Shown here: positions 52,056-61,242 of the stretch, in pieces
Layout of the letters: every line of letters begins with the position of its first letter
Position numbering within the stretch: position 1 is the stretch's first letter
From: Nocardia sienata NBRC 100364
Lineage (GTDB): Bacteria > Actinomycetota > Actinomycetes > Mycobacteriales > Mycobacteriaceae
Assembly (NCBI RefSeq): GCF_001613205.1
Contig: NZ_BDBX01000044.1
Location: 32,554 to 96,553, forward strand
Direction: 5' to 3'
Length of the DNA stretch: 64,000 bases
Notes under the pieces: model-generated
Told to the model about the DNA's origin: nothing
Database searches by the model: none
The model's input: only the letters and a program-made list of their open reading frames with translations
Program-made: the position numbers and the translations under genes

Positions 52056-53222
52056 TCAGAGACGTTCGATGATGGTGGCGTTCGCCAGGCCGCCGGCCTC
52101 GCACATGGTCTGCAACGCGTACCGCCCACCGGTCTGCTCGAGATGGTTGACCATGGTGGCCAGGATCCGCACGCCCGAGGCGCCCAGCGGGTGCCCCAGC
52201 GCGATGGCCCCACCGCGCGGATTCAGTTTCTCCGGGTCGGCGTTCAGCTCGTGCTGCCAGACCAGCGGCACCGGCGCGAAGGCCTCGTTGACCTCGTAGG
52301 CGTCGATATCGTCGATCGTCAGGCCGGCCCGCTCCAGCACCTTCTTCGAGGCCGGTACGGGCGCGGTCAGCATGAGCAGCGGATCGTCACCCACCACCGC
52401 GAAGGAGTGGAAACGCGCCCGCGGCCGCAGCCCGAGCTTCGCGGCCGCCTGCTCGCTCATGATGAGCGCAGCCGACGCCCCGTCGGTGAGCGGCGAGGAG
52501 TTGCCCGGGGTGATGGACCAGTTGATCTCCGGGAACCGCTGTGTGTACTGCTCGTCGGCGAACGCCGGCTTCAGGCCCGCGAGTTTCTCGGGGGTGGACC
52601 CGGCCCGGATGGTCTCGTCCGCGGTCAGCTCCCCGGCCGCCACCAGCTCCCGGTCGAACCCGCCGGCCGCGGCGGTCTCGGCCGCCAGCCGATGCGACCG
52701 GGCGGCGAATTCGTCGAGGGTGGCCCGGTCGAACTTCCAGCGCGCCGCCAGGATCTCGGCGGCGACGCCCTGCTGCACCAGGCCTGCCGGGTACCGGTGC
52801 GCGATGGGACCGCGATTGGCGTCCTGGCCCTGCGCGTTGGAGAACATGGGCACCCGGCTCATCGACTCCACGCCACAGGCGATGGCGATATCGTAGGCAC
52901 CCGCGATCACGCCCTGCGCGGCGAAATGCGCGGCCTGCTGGCTCGACCCGCACTGCCGGTCCACCGTGGTGGCCGGTACGGATTCGGGGAATCCGGCGGC
53001 CAGCACAGCGGTCCGGGAGATATTGAAGGCCTGCTCCCCGCTTTGTGTCACACATCCGCCGATCACATCGTCGACCAGCGCCGGATCCAGGTCGTTGCGC
53101 TGCAGCAGTTCGCTGAGCACCCCGGCCAGCAGGGTCGCCGGGTGCACCCCGGACAGCCCACCACCGGCCTTACCCTTCCCGGACGGCGTGCGAACCACAT
53201 CGACGATGACGGCGGACTGCAT
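52056..53222 (-). CDS. Acetyl-CoA acetyltransferase (thiolase)
   Basis: A 388-residue thiolase for beta-oxidation or acetoacetyl-CoA formation. Catalytic residues: nucleophile C91 (DRQCGSSQQAAHF), H344 (ALGHPLGASG) and C374 (TMCEAGGLANA). ATG 53222 has an ideal CAGGAGGG site; the frame extension to 53294 is not family-like. No fatty acid oxidation partner lies adjacent. Confidence 0.93.
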   Translation of the reverse strand: MQSAVIVDVVRTPSGKGKAGGGLSGVHPATLLAGVLSELLQRNDLDPALVDDVIGGCVTQSGEQAFNISRTAVLAAGFPESVPATTVDRQCGSSQQAAHFAAQGVIAGAYDIAIACGVESMSRVPMFSNAQGQDANRGPIAHRYPAGLVQQGVAAEILAARWKFDRATLDEFAARSHRLAAETAAAGGFDRELVAAGELTADETIRAGSTPEKLAGLKPAFADEQYTQRFPEINWSITPGNSSPLTDGASAALIMSEQAAAKLGLRPRARFHSFAVVGDDPLLMLTAPVPASKKVLERAGLTIDDIDAYEVNEAFAPVPLVWQHELNADPEKLNPRGGAIALGHPLGASGVRILATMVNHLEQTGGRYALQTMCEAGGLANATIIERL

Positions 53223-53395
53223 AGTCCCTCCTGAATGCTTGTTCCGGCCGGTCAAGTTAATGACCGTTCGATTTAAGTTAACACGGATTCGCATCTGCCG
53301 ACAGGCCGGTGCCCAGAGGGAGGCCGATGATCACAGACGCAGTGCTACCGCCACGGCCTCGCCGGACAGCGACCGCGGAACAAGCGAGAAGACGT

Positions 53396-54382
53396 CTACG
53401 CGCGGTACGGGTCCCGCAAGGTCACCGGCGTGCGCGCCACCTCCGAAATCTTCTCGGGAAAGCGTGCACCCGCCACATAGAACCTGGCGCGCGTCCGTCC
53501 CACCGGCTCCAGGATCTGCCGGCGCACCAGCTCACGCAGGTCCCGCTGAGCCTGCTGAACGCTCAGGTTTTCACTCTGCTCGTATCGGCTGCGGCGCACC
53601 CGGCCCGCCATCGCGACGTCGTGCAACGCGGTGACGAGCCGCTCGTCGAACGACTCGTCGGCAGCGAGCTCCAGCAGTTGCTCCCACACACGTCCGGATC
53701 GAACAAAACGCGCATGCACGGTCTGCGCTTGCTGGTGATAGGCGGTCAGATTGAACCGAATCCACTCCGATACATCCTGATCCGGTCGATACTCGCTCCC
53801 CCGGCGCCCGAGTACCTGGTAGTACTCCCACGTATTGCCCGGCCGTCCGAGCCACGCCTCGATCGAAGAGAACTCCGGCGCCAGCACTCCTTCCCGCGCG
53901 ATCATCAGCGTCTGTAGCGAGCGGGACATCCGGCCGTTTCCGTCCGCCCAGGGATGTATCGACACCAGATGCAGATGGGCCATCGCGGCGCGGACAAGCG
54001 GATGGGTGCCGTCTGCGGTCTCGAGCCAGTCCACCAACTCCGCCATGAGCCCGGGCACCACATCGGCGTCCGGCGCGGTGTACGCGGCGATGCTCGGATC
54101 ACGGTCATCGGTTACATAGACCGGACCGCGCCGCCACTGCCCCGCAGGCTTGCGCGGCACATGCCGATGCCCCTGCAGCATCCAGTGCAGCGCGTTGAGC
54201 AATTCCTTGCTATAGGCGAAATCTCGAACATCGTGCAACGTCTGGATATAGGTCATCATCTGCTCATAGGCGAGCGTCTCGGCGCGGTTCTCCTCGGAGA
54301 TGTCCACGTCGTGCTCTCCAGCGAGCAGGTCCTCGACGTCGATGGTGGCGACCTTGAACCCCTCGATGGAATTCGATGCCAC
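53396..54382 (-). CDS. Fic family protein, N-terminally truncated
   Basis: A 328-residue AMP-transferase type protein. The Fic motif H143-PWADGNGRMSR154 is complete with Trp replacing the usual Phe. The inhibitory motif S-x3-E-G lies at residues 3-8 (SNSIEG), right at the start, and the flap is in QWRRGPVYVTDD. A C-terminal winged helix (NLSVQQAQRDLRELVRRQIL) follows. Full-length relatives have about 80-100 residues before AVASxxIEG; here they are missing and homology begins at the narI junction. The GTG at 54382 overlaps narI. Activity and target are uncertain. Confidence 0.75.
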   Translation of the reverse strand: MASNSIEGFKVATIDVEDLLAGEHDVDISEENRAETLAYEQMMTYIQTLHDVRDFAYSKELLNALHWMLQGHRHVPRKPAGQWRRGPVYVTDDRDPSIAAYTAPDADVVPGLMAELVDWLETADGTHPLVRAAMAHLHLVSIHPWADGNGRMSRSLQTLMIAREGVLAPEFSSIEAWLGRPGNTWEYYQVLGRRGSEYRPDQDVSEWIRFNLTAYHQQAQTVHARFVRSGRVWEQLLELAADESFDERLVTALHDVAMAGRVRRSRYEQSENLSVQQAQRDLRELVRRQILEPVGRTRARFYVAGARFPEKISEVARTPVTLRDPYRA

Positions 54383-55124
54383 GGCGTTCCGGCCGCGACC
54401 CCAACTCCCGGTCCCGGCTGCGATAAACGATATACGGCCTGGTCAGGTATCCGATCGGCATCGAGAAGACATGCACCAGCCGGGTGAACGGCCAGAACGC
54501 GAACAATAGCCAGGCGGCGATCACGTGGAGCTGGAAGCCGAGGGGCGCGGCGAGGATCAAGTCGGTATCGGGGCGAAAGGAGAGGATGGAGCGGAACCAC
54601 GGAGAGACCGTCTCCCGGTAGTCGTGCGGGTGGTTGTCGGCGTTGTTGGTCAGCGTGGTGCCGAAACCCAGCAGCAGCGTGCCGAGCAGCAGCACATACA
54701 TGATCTTGTCGTTGCCGGTCGTCGCGGAGAAGACGGGACCGGTGGTGCGGCGGCGGTAGATCAGGATGGCCGCACCGGCGAGCGTGGCGGCGCCGGCCGC
54801 GATCCCGATACTGGCGGAGCCCACGTGGTACACCGAATCGCTGACGCCGACGGCCTCGGTCCAACCTTGCGGAACCAGCAGGCCGACTATATGACCCACG
54901 ATCACCAGCAGGATCCCGTAGTGGAACAGCGGGCTGCCCAGGCGCAGCAGGCGGCTCTCGTAGAGTTGGGAGGAGCGGGTGGTCCAGCCGAATTTGTCGT
55001 ACCGGTAGCGCCAGTAGTGACCCACCAGGAACGTGGCGATGGAGGCGTAGGGCAGGGCGACCCACAGCAGGATGTCCATCGCGGTGAGGTTATCCCCCGA
55101 TGCGGCGAGCAACATCGAGTTCAT
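54264..55124 (-). CDS. narI: Respiratory nitrate reductase gamma subunit NarI, 3' end fused
   Basis: A 286-residue frame encoding the di-heme cytochrome b that passes quinol electrons to NarGH. Five membrane helices and heme-ligand His residues are visible (FLVGHYWRYRYDKFGWTT, LFHYGILLVIVGHIVGLLV, FQLHVIAAWLLFAFWPFTRL, VHVFSMPIGYLTRPYIVYRS). Family sequence ends at RDRELGSRPERRG. The natural stop is missing and the frame runs on for about 40 codons of Arg-rich sequence inside the fic gene. ATG 55124 overlaps the narJ stop. The enzyme could still work because the core is complete. Confidence 0.88.
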   Translation of the reverse strand: MNSMLLAASGDNLTAMDILLWVALPYASIATFLVGHYWRYRYDKFGWTTRSSQLYESRLLRLGSPLFHYGILLVIVGHIVGLLVPQGWTEAVGVSDSVYHVGSASIGIAAGAATLAGAAILIYRRRTTGPVFSATTGNDKIMYVLLLGTLLLGFGTTLTNNADNHPHDYRETVSPWFRSILSFRPDTDLILAAPLGFQLHVIAAWLLFAFWPFTRLVHVFSMPIGYLTRPYIVYRSRDRELGSRPERRGIEFHRGVQGRHHRRRGPARWRARRGHLRGEPRRDARL

Positions 55125-55813
55125 CGGCACGCCTCCGTATTCGGTTGCCCGGCCTGCGGCGGGCGCACGACCGGATCGGGGAGGTACTGCGGCGGGGCGA
55201 ACGGCGCGAGGCCGACGGCTTCCTCGGGCGGGCCTTCGGCAATGAGCCGGGCGACGGCGTGCTGCTCGGACCCGCCGAGGGCGGGAAGGGTGGCGGTGAC
55301 CGATTCCAGGACGTCGGCCCAGGGCGAACCGGTCTCCCGCAGGCCCCGGCGCATCACCTCGAGACCGGCTCGATGCTCGGTGAGCAGCCGTAACCCGGTC
55401 TCGGCATTACCGGCCGCGGCGAATTCGAGCACCACGGACAGATGATCGGGCAGTTCCTCCTCGGAGAGCCGCAGCCCGGCCGCGCGATACGCCTGTTTGA
55501 AACGCAGCAGGGCGACGCCACGTTTGCGCGTGTCTCCATAGGCGAAGTAGGTGAGATAGGGGCTGAACCGCTTGTGGTGATCGAAGGTGGCCACGTAGTC
55601 GGCGGCGAGTTCGAACAGCGAGCGGGTCCGTACATGGCCGAGGAACCGGGTGAGCGGGGCGCCGACCGGCGGGGGCAGCGCCGCCGCCACCGTGCCCAGC
55701 ACATCGAGATTGCGGCGCAGGGATTCGTCCGGATAGCCGAGCAGCAGGGACTGCACCTGCCAGGCCGCGGCCCGGGTGGCCGGATCGAGGGCCTTCGCCT
55801 TGGCTACCTTCAT
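55121..55813 (-). CDS. narJ: Nitrate reductase molybdenum cofactor assembly chaperone NarJ
   Basis: A 230-residue dedicated chaperone that inserts the molybdenum cofactor into NarG. The all-helical fold is recognised by ALDPATRAAAWQVQSLLLGY, YVATFDHHKRFSPYLTYFAY with GDTRKRG, and EELPDHLSVVLEFAAAGN. Start overlaps the narH stop (ATGA) and its stop overlaps narI, so the operon is translationally coupled. Confidence 0.92.
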   Translation of the reverse strand: MKVAKAKALDPATRAAAWQVQSLLLGYPDESLRRNLDVLGTVAAALPPPVGAPLTRFLGHVRTRSLFELAADYVATFDHHKRFSPYLTYFAYGDTRKRGVALLRFKQAYRAAGLRLSEEELPDHLSVVLEFAAAGNAETGLRLLTEHRAGLEVMRRGLRETGSPWADVLESVTATLPALGGSEQHAVARLIAEGPPEEAVGLAPFAPPQYLPDPVVRPPQAGQPNTEACR

Positions 55814-57489
55814 CGCGGCGGCTCCACATCACCGGTTACCGGGTCGGACCCCTTCGGCGGGAACAGCCTGTCCGGGACTTTTCCGTCCCAGTTGAGCAGA
55901 TTCACCCGGCCCGGGCCACCCACGCTGGTGGCGGTCTCGGAAGTCTGCCGATTGCGCAGCATCCGGAAGTTCTCGACGGCGATGGGCGACACCCCGCCCG
56001 AGCTTTCGCCGAACGGTCCCGAACCGGTCATTCCCGGGCCGCCCTCGTAGTCCAGGCTGCATTCGGTGGCGAGTTCTTCCAGCCCGTGCGCCGATTCGGT
56101 ATGCGCGGGTGGGATCACATAGCGCTCGTCGTATTTGGCCAGAGCCAGCAGGCGGAACATATCGTAGATCTGCTCACCCGACATACCGACCGCCTCGGCG
56201 ATGCGCTCCTGCGGTTCCCGGCCCAGATTGATATCGCGCATATAGCTGCGCATGGCGGCCAGGCGGCGCAGGATCGCGGTCACCGGTCCGGGGTCGCCCG
56301 CGGTGAACAACTGCGCGAGATAGTCCACCGGAATTCGCAATGCCTCGATCGCGGCGAAGAGATTGCCGTGATCCTCGGCGTCGTGCCCGGTATCGCGCAC
56401 GATATCGACCACCGGCGACAGCGGCGGGATGTACCAGACCATGGGCATGGTGCGGTATTCCGGATGCAGTGGCAGCGCGACTTTATAGGTGTTGATCAGC
56501 GAATAGATCGGTGACCGGGCGGCGGCCTCCACCCAGTCCCACGGAATACCCGCGCGTTCGGCTTCCCGCCGCACCTCGGGGTCGGCGGGATCGAGGAACA
56601 CTTCGCGTTGCGCTTCGTAGAGGCCCTGCTCATCCGGGGTGGCCGCGGCCGCCAGCACTTTGTCGGCGTCGTAGAGAACCAGCCCGATATAGCGCAGCCG
56701 GCCCACACAGGTCTCGGCGCAGACCGTCGGCAATCCGACCTCCACCCGCGGGAAGCAGAAGGTGCACTTCTCGGCTTTACCGGTGCGATGGTTGAAATAG
56801 ACTTTCTTGTAAGGACAACCCGAGACGCACATCCGCCAACCCCGGCACCGGTCCTGGTCCACCAGGACGATCCCGTCCTCGCTGCGTTTGTAGATCGCGC
56901 CCGAGGGGCACGAGGCGGCGCAGGACGGATTCAGGCAGTGTTCGCAGATCCGCGGCAGATAGAACATGAAGGTCTGCTCGAATTCGAAACGTACCTTTTC
57001 GGAAAGTTTGCGCAGTAGTGGATCGTGGTGGCCGTATTCGGGTGCGCCGCCGAGATCGTCGTCCCAGTTCGCCGACCATTCGATTTTCGTATTCCGGCCG
57101 CTGATCAGCGATTTCGGGCGGGCGACCGGAGTGTGCCGCTGAGCGGGCGCGGTGGTCAGATTCTCGTAGTCGTAGGTCCAGGGCTCGTAGTAGTCGCGCA
57201 GGGCGGGCAGGATCGGATTGCTGAAGATGGTGAACAATTTGCGCAACCGGCCGCCGCCTTTGAGTTGCAACCTGCCCCGGTAGTTCAGATCCCAGCCGCC
57301 GCGCCACCGATCCTGATCCTCGTAAGTGCGTGGATATCCCTGTCCCGGCCGGGTCTCGACATTGTTGAACCACACGTATTCCACGCCCGACCTGTTGGTC
57401 CACGCCTGTTTGCAGGTGACCGAACAGGTATGACAGCCGATACATTTGTCGAGGTTCATCACCATCGCCATCTGCGCCATCACCCGCAT
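55810..57489 (-). CDS. narH: Respiratory nitrate reductase beta subunit NarH
   Basis: A 559-residue iron-sulfur protein moving electrons from NarI to NarG. Four Cys clusters are present: CIGCHTCSVTCKQAW, CEHCLNPSCAASCPSG, CRGWRMCVSGCPYKK with Trp in place of a Cys (giving the [3Fe-4S] cluster) and CFPRVEVGLPTVCAETCVG. The C-terminal NarH-specific domain runs to the end. ATG 57489 overlaps the narG stop by one base; a strong AGGAGGTGA site precedes it. Confidence 0.95.
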   Translation of the reverse strand: MRVMAQMAMVMNLDKCIGCHTCSVTCKQAWTNRSGVEYVWFNNVETRPGQGYPRTYEDQDRWRGGWDLNYRGRLQLKGGGRLRKLFTIFSNPILPALRDYYEPWTYDYENLTTAPAQRHTPVARPKSLISGRNTKIEWSANWDDDLGGAPEYGHHDPLLRKLSEKVRFEFEQTFMFYLPRICEHCLNPSCAASCPSGAIYKRSEDGIVLVDQDRCRGWRMCVSGCPYKKVYFNHRTGKAEKCTFCFPRVEVGLPTVCAETCVGRLRYIGLVLYDADKVLAAAATPDEQGLYEAQREVFLDPADPEVRREAERAGIPWDWVEAAARSPIYSLINTYKVALPLHPEYRTMPMVWYIPPLSPVVDIVRDTGHDAEDHGNLFAAIEALRIPVDYLAQLFTAGDPGPVTAILRRLAAMRSYMRDINLGREPQERIAEAVGMSGEQIYDMFRLLALAKYDERYVIPPAHTESAHGLEELATECSLDYEGGPGMTGSGPFGESSGGVSPIAVENFRMLRNRQTSETATSVGGPGRVNLLNWDGKVPDRLFPPKGSDPVTGDVEPPR

Positions 57490-60400
57490 CAGTAACTCAC
57501 CTCCTGGCTGCGACGACGGATCACGGTCACCTCGTCGCGTTGGTTACCGGTGGGTCCGAGATAGTTGAACGCGAAACTGAGCTGGGCGTAGCCGCCGACG
57601 AGGTGGCTGGGTTTGATCAGCAGCCGGGTCAGCGAATTGTGAACCCCGCCGCGATGCCCGGAGGTCTCGCTGATCGGTACATCGATGAGCCGGTCCTGCG
57701 CGTGGTACATGTACACGGTTCCGGCGGGCATGCGGTGCGAGACCACTGCCCGGGCCACCACCACACCGTTGCGGTTGACCGCCTCGACCCATTCGTTGTC
57801 GGCCACCCCGATGGTCGCCGCGTCCGCGGGCGCCATCCAGATCGTGGGCCCGCCGCGCGAGAGGCTCAGCATGAACAAGTTGTCCTGGTATTCGGAGTGG
57901 ATGGACCATTTGCTGTGCGGGGTGAGATAGCGGACTGTGACACCCAGTTCACCCGTCGAACCGAGCACGGGCTCGCCGAACAGCGCGGCCATGTTCAGCG
58001 GCGGCCGGTACACCGGTAATCCCTCGCCGAGTTCGGTCATCCAATCGTGGTCGAGATAGAAATGCTGGCGGCCGGTGAGCGTATGCCAGGGTTTTCGGCG
58101 TTCGATATTGATGGTGAACGGCGAATACCGGCGACCCCCGGTTTCCGCCCCCGACCATTCCGGCGAGGTGATCACCGGCACCGGAGCGGCCTGGGTGTCG
58201 GCGAAGGTGATCTGTTTGCCCTCGTGTTCGGCGGACAGATCGGCCAGCCGGGTTCCGGTGCGCTGCTCGAGGGTGCGGAAACCCTCGGTGGCCAGCCGGC
58301 CGTTGGTGGTGGCGGACAACGCCAGAATCGCCTCGCACGCCTGGATACCGCGCTGCAACGACGGCCGGCCGTCGGCCGGGCCGCCGCGGATCACGCCGTT
58401 CTTGTGCCGCAGGTACTCGACTTCGGGCCCGAAATCGAAAGTCACTCCCTTGGTGGTGCCGCCGAGTTTCTCCGCCAACGGGCCCAGCGCGCTCATCTTC
58501 GCCGCGATCGCGCCGTAATCACGCTCCACCACCACGAGTCTGGGCATGGTGACCCCGGGGACCGGCTCGGCGTCCCCGGTTTTCCAGTCCGCTACCCGGC
58601 CGTGCGGGGTGGCCAGTTCGTCCGCGGTGTCGTGCAAGAGCGGCACGGCGACCACATCCTTGCGGATCCCGAGCCGGGGACCGGCGAGTTGGCTGAACTT
58701 CTCGGCGATCGCCCGGAAAGCGTCCCAATCGGTGCGGCTCTGCCAAGGCGGCGCGATGGCGGGATTGAACGAGTGCACGAACGGATGCATATCGGTGGTG
58801 CTCAGATCGTGCTTCTCGTACCAGGTGGCGGCGGGCAGCACGATATCGGAGAACAGGGTGGTGCTGGTCATCCGGAAATCCAGGGTCAGCAGCAGGTCGA
58901 GTTTGCCGCGCGGCGCGTCCGGCCGCCACACCACATCACGCGGGCGGGCGCCGGCCGGAGTGGGTTTGGCGCGCAGCGACGATTCGGTGCCCAGCAGATG
59001 TTCGAGGAAGTACTCGTTGCCCTTGGCCGAGGAACCGAGCAGGTTGGCCCGCCACACATTCAGTATCCGCGGGAAGTTCTCCGGGGCGTCGGGGTCCTCG
59101 CAGGCGAAACGCATCCGCCCCGAACGCAGTTCGGAGACCACATAGCCGGCCACCGAGCCGCCCTCGGCTGCGGCGGAATCGGCCAGTTCCAGTGGGTTGC
59201 GGTCGAAGGTCGGATACGACGGCATCCAGCCCAGCCGCGCCGATTGCGCGATCACGTCGGCAGTGCTCATACCGGCCAGCCGGCCGGTACCCGGGGTCGC
59301 CGAGAGTTTGTCGGCACCGAACCAGTCGTAGCGGAACTGGTCGGCGTGCAGATACCAGAACGCGGTCTGGATCATCTGCCGCGGCGGCCGCGACCAGTCC
59401 AGGGCCGAGGCCAGCTGATTCCATCCGGTGACCGGTCGGCACTTCTCCTGACCCACATAGTGGGCCCAGCCGCCGCCGTTCACGCCCTGGCATCCGGTGA
59501 GGGTGGTCAGGGTGAGGAACGCGCGGTAGATCGTGTCGGAGTGGAACCAGTGATTGGTCCCGGCGCCCATGATGATCATCGAGCGGCCGTGGCTGTCCTC
59601 GGCATTGGCGGCGAATTCGCGCGCGATCCGCAGGACCGCCGCGGCCGGGACACCGGTGATGGTCTCCTGCCAGGCCGGGGTGTAGGGCTGGGAGAAATCG
59701 TCGTAGTCGACGGGCCAGGTCCCGGGCAGTCCGTCCCGGTGCACCCCGTACTGCGCCAGCATCAGATCGAACACCGTGGTGACCAGATGGCCGTTCACCC
59801 GGCGCACCGGTACACCGCGTCGTATCGTCGTGTCGTCACCGCCGAGGGTGTCGAATCTGGGTAGCAGCACGGGCACCGCCGCCTCGCCGAACAGTGTCAG
59901 CCGGGGCACCACGCCCTCCAGATCGAGATTCCAATTCCCCCTACCGCTGCGGCCGTAGCGATGACCGACCGAACCGTTCGGGACCACCGGGCGGCCGTCC
60001 GCGTCGAGCACGACCGTCTTGAACGCGGCATTCTCCACCCCGGCGTGCTCGTCGAGGTCGGCGGCGGTCAGGAATTTGCCCGGGGTGTAGCCGCCGTCGG
60101 TCTCCGCCAGCCGGACCAGGAACGGCAGATCGGTGAACTGGCGCACGTAACTGCCGAAATACGGCACCTCGCGTTCCACGAAGAATTCGCGCAGCACCAC
60201 CTGCCCCATCGCCATGGCCAGCGCGCCGTCGGTACCGGGATGCGGGGCCAGCCATTCGTCGGCGAACTTCACATTGTCGGCGTAGTCCGGGGAGACCGCG
60301 ACGACCTTCTGCCCGCGGTAGCGGGCCTCGGCCATCCAGTGCGCGTCCGGGGTCCGGGTCACCGGCAGATTCGAGCCCCACATGATCAGGTAGCCCGCGT

Positions 60401-61178
60401 CCCACCAGTCCCCCGATTCCGGGACGTCGGTTTGATCGCCGAACACCTGCGGCGAGGCCACCGGTAGATCGGCGTACCAGTCGTAGAAGGACAGCATCGT
60501 CCCGCCGACCAGCGAGACGAACCGGGAGCCGGAGGCATGCGACACCATCGACATGGCCGGGATCGGTGAGAACCCCGCGATCCGGTCCGGGCCGTAGCGG
60601 GCGATGGTGTACACGTGGGCGGCCGCGATCATCTCGGTCGCCTCGTCCCAGCTCGCCCGCACCAGACCGCCCTTGCCGCGCGCGGATTTGTACCGCCGGG
60701 CCGAATCCGGATCCTCGACGATCGTTTCCCAGGCGGTCACCGGATCGCCGGTGGCGGCCTTCGCGGCGCGATACATCTCCAGCAGCACACCCCGCACATA
60801 CGGGTAGCGCACCCGGGTCGGCGAGTAGGTGTACCAGGAGAACGCGGCCCCCCGCGGACAACCGCGCGGCTCGTATTCGGGTTTGTCGGGGCCCACCGAC
60901 GGATAGTCGGTCTGCTGGGTCTCCCAGGTGATGATGCCGTCTTTGACATAGATCTTCCAGGAACACGATCCGGTGCAGTTCACGCCGTGCGTGGAACGCA
61001 CCACCTTGTCGTGACTCCAGCGGTCCCGGTAGAACTCGTCCGCCTGCCGCCCGCCCACCTCGAACATCGAACGCCGGTCCGGGGAGATCTGCGCCCGCGT
61101 GAAGAACCGCCGAGTACCCACCAGCGCATCGGTCAGTTCGTCGTCGAGTCCCGCCTGCCCCGCACCGTTGTGAGTCAT
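57489..61178 (-). CDS. narG: Respiratory nitrate reductase alpha subunit NarG
   Basis: A 1229-residue molybdenum enzyme reducing nitrate to nitrite at the cytoplasmic face of the membrane. The [4Fe-4S] motif HGVNCTGSCSWK with RGCPRGA and the molybdenum-ligand region YDWYADLPVASPQVFGDQTD are conserved, and the length fits. There is no Tat signal, as usual for NarG. It heads narGHJI, 64 bases after narK. With narK it would allow nitrate respiration or redox balance under low oxygen. Confidence 0.96.
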   Translation of the reverse strand: MTHNGAGQAGLDDELTDALVGTRRFFTRAQISPDRRSMFEVGGRQADEFYRDRWSHDKVVRSTHGVNCTGSCSWKIYVKDGIITWETQQTDYPSVGPDKPEYEPRGCPRGAAFSWYTYSPTRVRYPYVRGVLLEMYRAAKAATGDPVTAWETIVEDPDSARRYKSARGKGGLVRASWDEATEMIAAAHVYTIARYGPDRIAGFSPIPAMSMVSHASGSRFVSLVGGTMLSFYDWYADLPVASPQVFGDQTDVPESGDWWDAGYLIMWGSNLPVTRTPDAHWMAEARYRGQKVVAVSPDYADNVKFADEWLAPHPGTDGALAMAMGQVVLREFFVEREVPYFGSYVRQFTDLPFLVRLAETDGGYTPGKFLTAADLDEHAGVENAAFKTVVLDADGRPVVPNGSVGHRYGRSGRGNWNLDLEGVVPRLTLFGEAAVPVLLPRFDTLGGDDTTIRRGVPVRRVNGHLVTTVFDLMLAQYGVHRDGLPGTWPVDYDDFSQPYTPAWQETITGVPAAAVLRIAREFAANAEDSHGRSMIIMGAGTNHWFHSDTIYRAFLTLTTLTGCQGVNGGGWAHYVGQEKCRPVTGWNQLASALDWSRPPRQMIQTAFWYLHADQFRYDWFGADKLSATPGTGRLAGMSTADVIAQSARLGWMPSYPTFDRNPLELADSAAAEGGSVAGYVVSELRSGRMRFACEDPDAPENFPRILNVWRANLLGSSAKGNEYFLEHLLGTESSLRAKPTPAGARPRDVVWRPDAPRGKLDLLLTLDFRMTSTTLFSDIVLPAATWYEKHDLSTTDMHPFVHSFNPAIAPPWQSRTDWDAFRAIAEKFSQLAGPRLGIRKDVVAVPLLHDTADELATPHGRVADWKTGDAEPVPGVTMPRLVVVERDYGAIAAKMSALGPLAEKLGGTTKGVTFDFGPEVEYLRHKNGVIRGGPADGRPSLQRGIQACEAILALSATTNGRLATEGFRTLEQRTGTRLADLSAEHEGKQITFADTQAAPVPVITSPEWSGAETGGRRYSPFTINIERRKPWHTLTGRQHFYLDHDWMTELGEGLPVYRPPLNMAALFGEPVLGSTGELGVTVRYLTPHSKWSIHSEYQDNLFMLSLSRGGPTIWMAPADAATIGVADNEWVEAVNRNGVVVARAVVSHRMPAGTVYMYHAQDRLIDVPISETSGHRGGVHNSLTRLLIKPSHLVGGYAQLSFAFNYLGPTGNQRDEVTVIRRRSQEVSY

Positions 61179-61242
61179 AGAACTCCCTTCGAAGTGTGTG
61201 TACGCGGTCCGCGGAGACCGAAGCGTCGGCGGAGGTATCGCC

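Noticed and set aside
58047..59864. 605-codon plus-strand frame opposite narG
   Set aside because: It is a mirror frame of narG with no recognisable motif; long antisense frames are expected at this GC content.
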